Assembly: GCA_016219015.1 (NCBI GenBank)
Contig: JACRCL010000010.1
Location: forward strand, 24,814-88,813
DNA length: 64,000 bases
DNA from: Deltaproteobacteria bacterium
Lineage (GTDB): Bacteria; Desulfobacterota; GWC2-55-46
Direction of reading: 5' to 3'
Shown: piece by piece, positions 61,291-64,000 of the stretch
How the letters are laid out: each line of letters opens with the position of its first letter
Numbering within the stretch: the stretch's first letter is position 1
Notes under the pieces: model-generated
The model's input: only the letters and a program-made list of their open reading frames with translations
Told to the model about the DNA's origin: nothing
The model's database searches: none
Position numbers and translations under genes: made by a program

Positions 61291-62265
61291 TCAATATGTC
61301 CTGTCTATGACGAAGTCGGCTACCGCGAGGAGGCCCGCCCTCTCTATGTTCGGCTCGAATATGTCGAGGCTCTTCTTGGCGTCTTCTATGTAGGCGCGCG
61401 CCCTGTTTAACGTGTATTCTATACCGCCGTGCCTGTTTATTATGCCGATGACCTCTTTAAGCTCGTCGTCCCCGAGGTCGTCTGCCTCGACCGCCTCTTT
61501 TATGACCCGCCTCTCGGCCTCGGTCGCCTTCTTGCTCGCCTGTATGAGGGGCATCGTGACCTTGCCCTCCCTGAGATCGTTGCCCACGGATTTCCCGAGG
61601 CTCTCGTCCGTCGAGATGTAGTCGAGGCAGTCGTCCATCAGCTGGTACGCTATCCCCAGCCCCATGCCGAAGTTCGCGAGCGCCGCTTCCTTTTCGAGCG
61701 GCACCTCCCCGAGTATCCCGGCCGTCTGGGCCGCCGCCGATATCAGCACTGCCGTCTTGTTCGTGACCACGTCGAGGTATTCCTTCTCGGTGGTGGCCGC
61801 GTCGCTGTGCTTCAGGAGTTGGAGCACCTCCCCCTCGGCCATGCGCGTCGTCGTATGAGACAGCACCTTCAGTATCTTCATGTCCCCGTGCAGTACCGCC
61901 AGCGAGAAGGCCTTTGAAAGCAGGTAGTCGCCCACGAGTATCGAGGCCCCGTCGCCCCAGACGGTATTCGCCGTGGCGTTGCCTCTCCTCAGGTTGGCGT
62001 TATCTACGACGTCGTCATGCAGCAGCGTAGCCGTATGGATGAACTCCACCACCCCGGCGAGCGGGATGTGCCTGTCGCCCTTGTAGCCGCAAAGGCGCGC
62101 TGAAAGCAGGAGCGTCATGGGCCTGAACCTCTTCCCGCCGCTTTTAAGTATATATTCTCCGACCTTGCTCACCAGAAAGACATCCGAGGTAAGGTCCTTC
62201 CTGAACCCATCCTCCATGACCCTGATGTCGTCCTTTATAAGGTCAAAAACCTCCTGTATGTGCAT
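61291..62265 (-). CDS. trans-polyprenyl diphosphate synthase (octaprenyl type)
   Basis: 324 residues. It elongates isoprenoid chains by adding isopentenyl diphosphate, giving the side chain of respiratory quinones. The first Asp-rich motif is LLHDDVVDN (DDVVD 84-88) and the second QLMDDCLDY (DDCLD 211-215); GGKRFRPM at 43-50 is the substrate loop. Residues before the first Asp motif are small/medium (IHTATLLH), suggesting a long product; IspB/octaprenyl synthase is the best guess. A promoter and palindrome lie about 200 bases upstream. Confidence 0.93.
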   Translation of the reverse strand: MHIQEVFDLIKDDIRVMEDGFRKDLTSDVFLVSKVGEYILKSGGKRFRPMTLLLSARLCGYKGDRHIPLAGVVEFIHTATLLHDDVVDNANLRRGNATANTVWGDGASILVGDYLLSKAFSLAVLHGDMKILKVLSHTTTRMAEGEVLQLLKHSDAATTEKEYLDVVTNKTAVLISAAAQTAGILGEVPLEKEAALANFGMGLGIAYQLMDDCLDYISTDESLGKSVGNDLREGKVTMPLIQASKKATEAERRVIKEAVEADDLGDDELKEVIGIINRHGGIEYTLNRARAYIEDAKKSLDIFEPNIERAGLLAVADFVIDRTY

Positions 62266-62587
62266 TGCGGACTCCGTCTCGTTTTCTACTCTATGTATCC
62301 CCGCTGAACCGCGCGGGAGGACCTTAGAAATGCGTCACAATACTTTTCTTATCCGGCCTCCGGGGCAGAAAGCCGTCTATGCGCCGCTGTTTTGCGTCTT
62401 GAGGACCGTATTTAAAGGCGCGGATAACTTATAAAAATCAAGATTAAAGGGAATTAATGTGGATAGATGTTACCCCATCTATGCGGTTCTGTCAAAGACA
62501 TTTTAACGGGATTAGCGGGCGGATTCCTGCGGTAAGCGGGGCGGATGACGGCGGATAAAACGGCCCTTAAGAATGAACTACTCCACC
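62266..62587. other. gene-free leader of the prenyl synthase
   Basis: Apart from the promoter and palindrome listed at 62464-62495 this 322-base stretch shows no ORF with a ribosome site and no further repeat until the composite element begins at 62588. The leader of about 200 bases is long and could hold regulatory structure, but I see no recognisable riboswitch. Confidence 0.45.
62464..62495 (-). promoter_or_regulatory. promoter with overlapping palindrome upstream of the prenyl synthase
   Basis: Minus strand: TTGACA (62495-62490), 17-nt spacer, TAACAT (62472-62467). A perfect dyad TAGATG-N6-CATCTA (62464-62481) overlaps the -10, an ideal place for a repressor. Confidence 0.6.
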
Positions 62588-62767
62588 GCGCTTAATCCCC
62601 TCCCCCTTGACGGGGGAGGGTTAGGGAGGGGGTGAACTGGTTATCGGTTTACGGTTATCGGTTATCACCAGATAACTGCTAACCGATAACTGATAACTTT
62701 CAAAAAAACTCTCACCCTCCCCTCAATCCCCTCCCGTCTTAGGGAGGGGAAGTTTTAAGGAGATACC
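62588..62767. repeat. composite CCCTCC/GATAACC element, copy B (inverted)
   Basis: 180 bp, the reverse complement of copy A at 60400-60580 with few changes: GCGCTTAATCCCCTCCCCC at one end, GGAGATACC at the other, with GATAACCGATAAC-type units in the middle. Copies A and B form an inverted pair around nth and the prenyl synthase. Confidence 0.85.
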
Positions 62768-62791
62768 CGGTAAGCCCCGCGGGGTATCTCG

Positions 62792-63658
62792 TCACAGGAC
62801 GCATATCTTTTTTATCAGGCAGCTTTCGCATTTTCCGGCGTCCTTTTTCTTAGGGCATTTGTCGAGTATGCCGAGCCTGCAGAGCGCAAAATCGTATTTG
62901 ACCGGGTCTTTGGGGTCGAGCCTTTTGAGGGACTCCGTCACCTCCTCGGCCATCTTCCAGCCCGGAGAGGCCATTTTCGTAAGGCCGATGAGCTTCGATA
63001 TCCGAGCTATGTGCGTATCGAGCGGTATTACGAGCTTTGCCGGGTCAACGTCTTCCCATATGCCGAAGTCCAATCTGTCCCCCCTCCTTACCATCCACCT
63101 TAAATAGAGGTTCAGCCTCTTGCACGGGCTCCCGTCAAGAGGTGAAGGGAAGAAGAACCTCACCCCGGCACTTTTCGGCAGGGTTTTCCTGCCGTAGACC
63201 GGGCTTGAGTCGAGCGAAAGCGCCCTTTCGGTAAAAGAGGTAAGCGCCTCTTTCACGTTCCTGTGCGTTGGGGAGTAGCCTTTGAGGAAAAATCCGCCTA
63301 TGGAGCCGCTATCCTCTATCATCTGCCTGGCGAAATACAGGAGGCAGCTTATGTCCGGGCCCCTGTTGAACCTGTGGACAAACCCCTTGAAGAGCGCCCC
63401 GTCCCTCTCCGGCCTGAACGAGAGGGTGAACCTGTACGGGCTTTTGCCCATTACCGCGAGGACACTCCCTACGCTCTTTTTTATCGACTCGACCTTGCCG
63501 TACGCAAGGGACGAGCTTACAAGCCCCACTATCTCCCGGTCACCTGGGGTCTCGTACCTGTGGACGAACTCCAACGGGTCCGTTGACAGGAACTCGAGGT
63601 CGAAGGTCCTGTAGAGCCTGTCCAGCTGTCTTTTAAGCTCGCCTTCTTTGTATTTCAT
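62792..63658 (-). CDS. TIGR02757 family protein (DUF2400)
   Basis: 288 residues. The family's conserved points are VGLVSSSLAYGKVE near 45, an HhH-like helical core, PLDTHIARISKLIGLT near 220 (the position of the glycosylase Asp) and a C-terminal cysteine cluster Cys260, 268, 277, 280 and 286 (FALCRLG, KCESCLIKKIC) like the iron-sulphur loop of DNA glycosylases. The family is uncharacterised; a DNA-repair glycosylase-related role is inferred. It lies next to an intact-length nth, itself lacking one cluster ligand. Confidence 0.85.
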   Translation of the reverse strand: MKYKEGELKRQLDRLYRTFDLEFLSTDPLEFVHRYETPGDREIVGLVSSSLAYGKVESIKKSVGSVLAVMGKSPYRFTLSFRPERDGALFKGFVHRFNRGPDISCLLYFARQMIEDSGSIGGFFLKGYSPTHRNVKEALTSFTERALSLDSSPVYGRKTLPKSAGVRFFFPSPLDGSPCKRLNLYLRWMVRRGDRLDFGIWEDVDPAKLVIPLDTHIARISKLIGLTKMASPGWKMAEEVTESLKRLDPKDPVKYDFALCRLGILDKCPKKKDAGKCESCLIKKICVL

Positions 63659-63743
63659 CTGCGCTCAAAGTCCCGCCGCGCGCGGCAGGACGTCTTCCGT
63701 TAAAAATCCGGCAATAATAATATACTGCAAGCAGCAAGCCGCG

Positions 63744-63832
63744 TGGTATCTCTTTAAAACTTCCCCTCCCCATTGAATTGACGGGAGGGGATTGAAGAGA
63801 GGGTGAGAATTTTTCACCCTCACCCGGCCCAT
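63744..63832. repeat. CCCTCC half-element, copy C
   Basis: GGTATCTCTTTAAAACTTCCC, shortened here to its GGTATCTC start, then CTCCCC, ACGGGAGGGG and GAGAGGGTGAG, the left half of composite copies A and B without the GATAACC core. It ends in a GTGAGAATTTTTCACCCTCAC palindrome-like word. Confidence 0.7.
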
Positions 63833-63870
63833 AATATTATATCACCCAATCCTCTTTTAAAAGCCCGAAT

Positions 63871-64000
63871 TCAACCTCGAAGTGCAACGAAGGGAGCAGC
63901 TACTTCGATTGGTTTTTTGAAGCCCAGGCATTTTCTGGGCCTGTTGTTGATTAGAGATTCGATTATTGCAATCTGTTTATCGGTTATCTTACTGAAGTCT
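63871..64000 (-). CDS. IS30-family transposase, C-terminal end (partial)
   Basis: The open frame enters from the right edge of the window and ends at the TGA at 63873-63871. It encodes FSKITDKQIAIIESLINN, then NRPRKCLGFKKPIEV and VALRG, the conserved C-terminus of IS30 transposases (the NRPRK-LGFKTP motif and a final VALR). Only 43 codons are visible; the DDE domain and N-terminus lie outside. The terminal inverted repeat probably overlaps its last codons (GTTGCACTTCGAGGTTGAA), as in this family. Confidence 0.8.
   Translation of the reverse strand, partial: DFSKITDKQIAIIESLINNRPRKCLGFKKPIEVAAPFVALRG

Noticed and set aside
62117..62434. Plus-strand open frame over the start of the prenyl synthase.
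   Set aside because: Opposite-strand shadow of a well-supported gene, with no ribosome site and no domain.

Overview
The window reads as one contiguous chromosomal segment of a GC-rich Gram-negative bacterium. I place it among the Deltaproteobacteria in the broad sense (Desulfobacterota-like). This rests on the order ispE / tRNA-Gln / prs / rplY / pth / ychF, on a full nuo operon with separate nuoC and nuoD, on a K+-dependent membrane pyrophosphatase, and on the abundant palindromic intergenic repeats. It is inference from gene content, with no database comparison.

Layout. (1) 1-8.8 kb, minus strand: the late module of a tailed-phage prophage. It starts at a near-perfect sigma70 promoter (8770-8798) and runs through a sigma4-like HTH protein, a small zinc protein, terminase small and large subunits, an 8-codon coupling ORF, portal, scaffold-like protein, major capsid protein, small head proteins and a LamG-domain protein at the window edge. 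No integrase, lysis or replication gene is in view. (2) 9-15.8 kb, minus: ychF, hppA, pth, rplY, prs, tRNA-Gln(UUG), ispE and a 62-residue ORF. (3) 16-33 kb, minus: a 14-subunit complex I operon nuoA-N. It carries two different nuoM genes, a stand-alone cyclic-nucleotide-binding gene between nuoG and nuoH, and a palindromic repeat block between nuoE and nuoF. (4) 33-45.5 kb, both strands: nitrilase-family hydrolase, a 30-residue lysine-rich peptide gene, gatCAB, NUDIX, galT, ferritin-like protein, fabI, an EndoQ-like nuclease, then a small membrane protein, tandem-USP protein, radical SAM protein and small membrane protein. The USP and radical SAM proteins both end in the same PCP_red-type domain. 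(5) 45.6-50.6 kb, minus: a cytochrome bd-like membrane subunit with three c-type cytochromes, one fused to an ethylbenzene-dehydrogenase-type haem domain; a divergent micro-ORF faces it. (6) 50.7-57.2 kb, plus: a complete [NiFe]-hydrogenase maturation set (protease, hypA, B, F, C, D, E) with no hydrogenase structural gene nearby. (7) 57.2-64 kb: MDR dehydrogenase, ABC exporter, nth, polyprenyl diphosphate synthase, a TIGR02757 protein and the tail of an IS30-type transposase.

The host genes describe respiratory energy conservation: a complex I predicted to have an extra pump, a pyrophosphate-driven ion pump, an isoprenoid tail synthase for quinones, a bd-like/cytochrome c module and hydrogenase maturation.

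Intergenic DNA carries at least four repeat families: three 142-bp MITE-like elements with terminal inverted repeats; about 180-bp composite CCCTCC/GATAACC elements, two of which flank nth and the prenyl synthase in opposite orientation; GCTGCT-AAAAAG palindromes; and GTCATTCTGAG inverted repeats. I found no CRISPR array and no rRNA. I did not find one clear-cut new system. The best candidates for something undescribed are the bd-like cytochrome cluster, the paired PCP_red-tailed genes and the 142-bp element.
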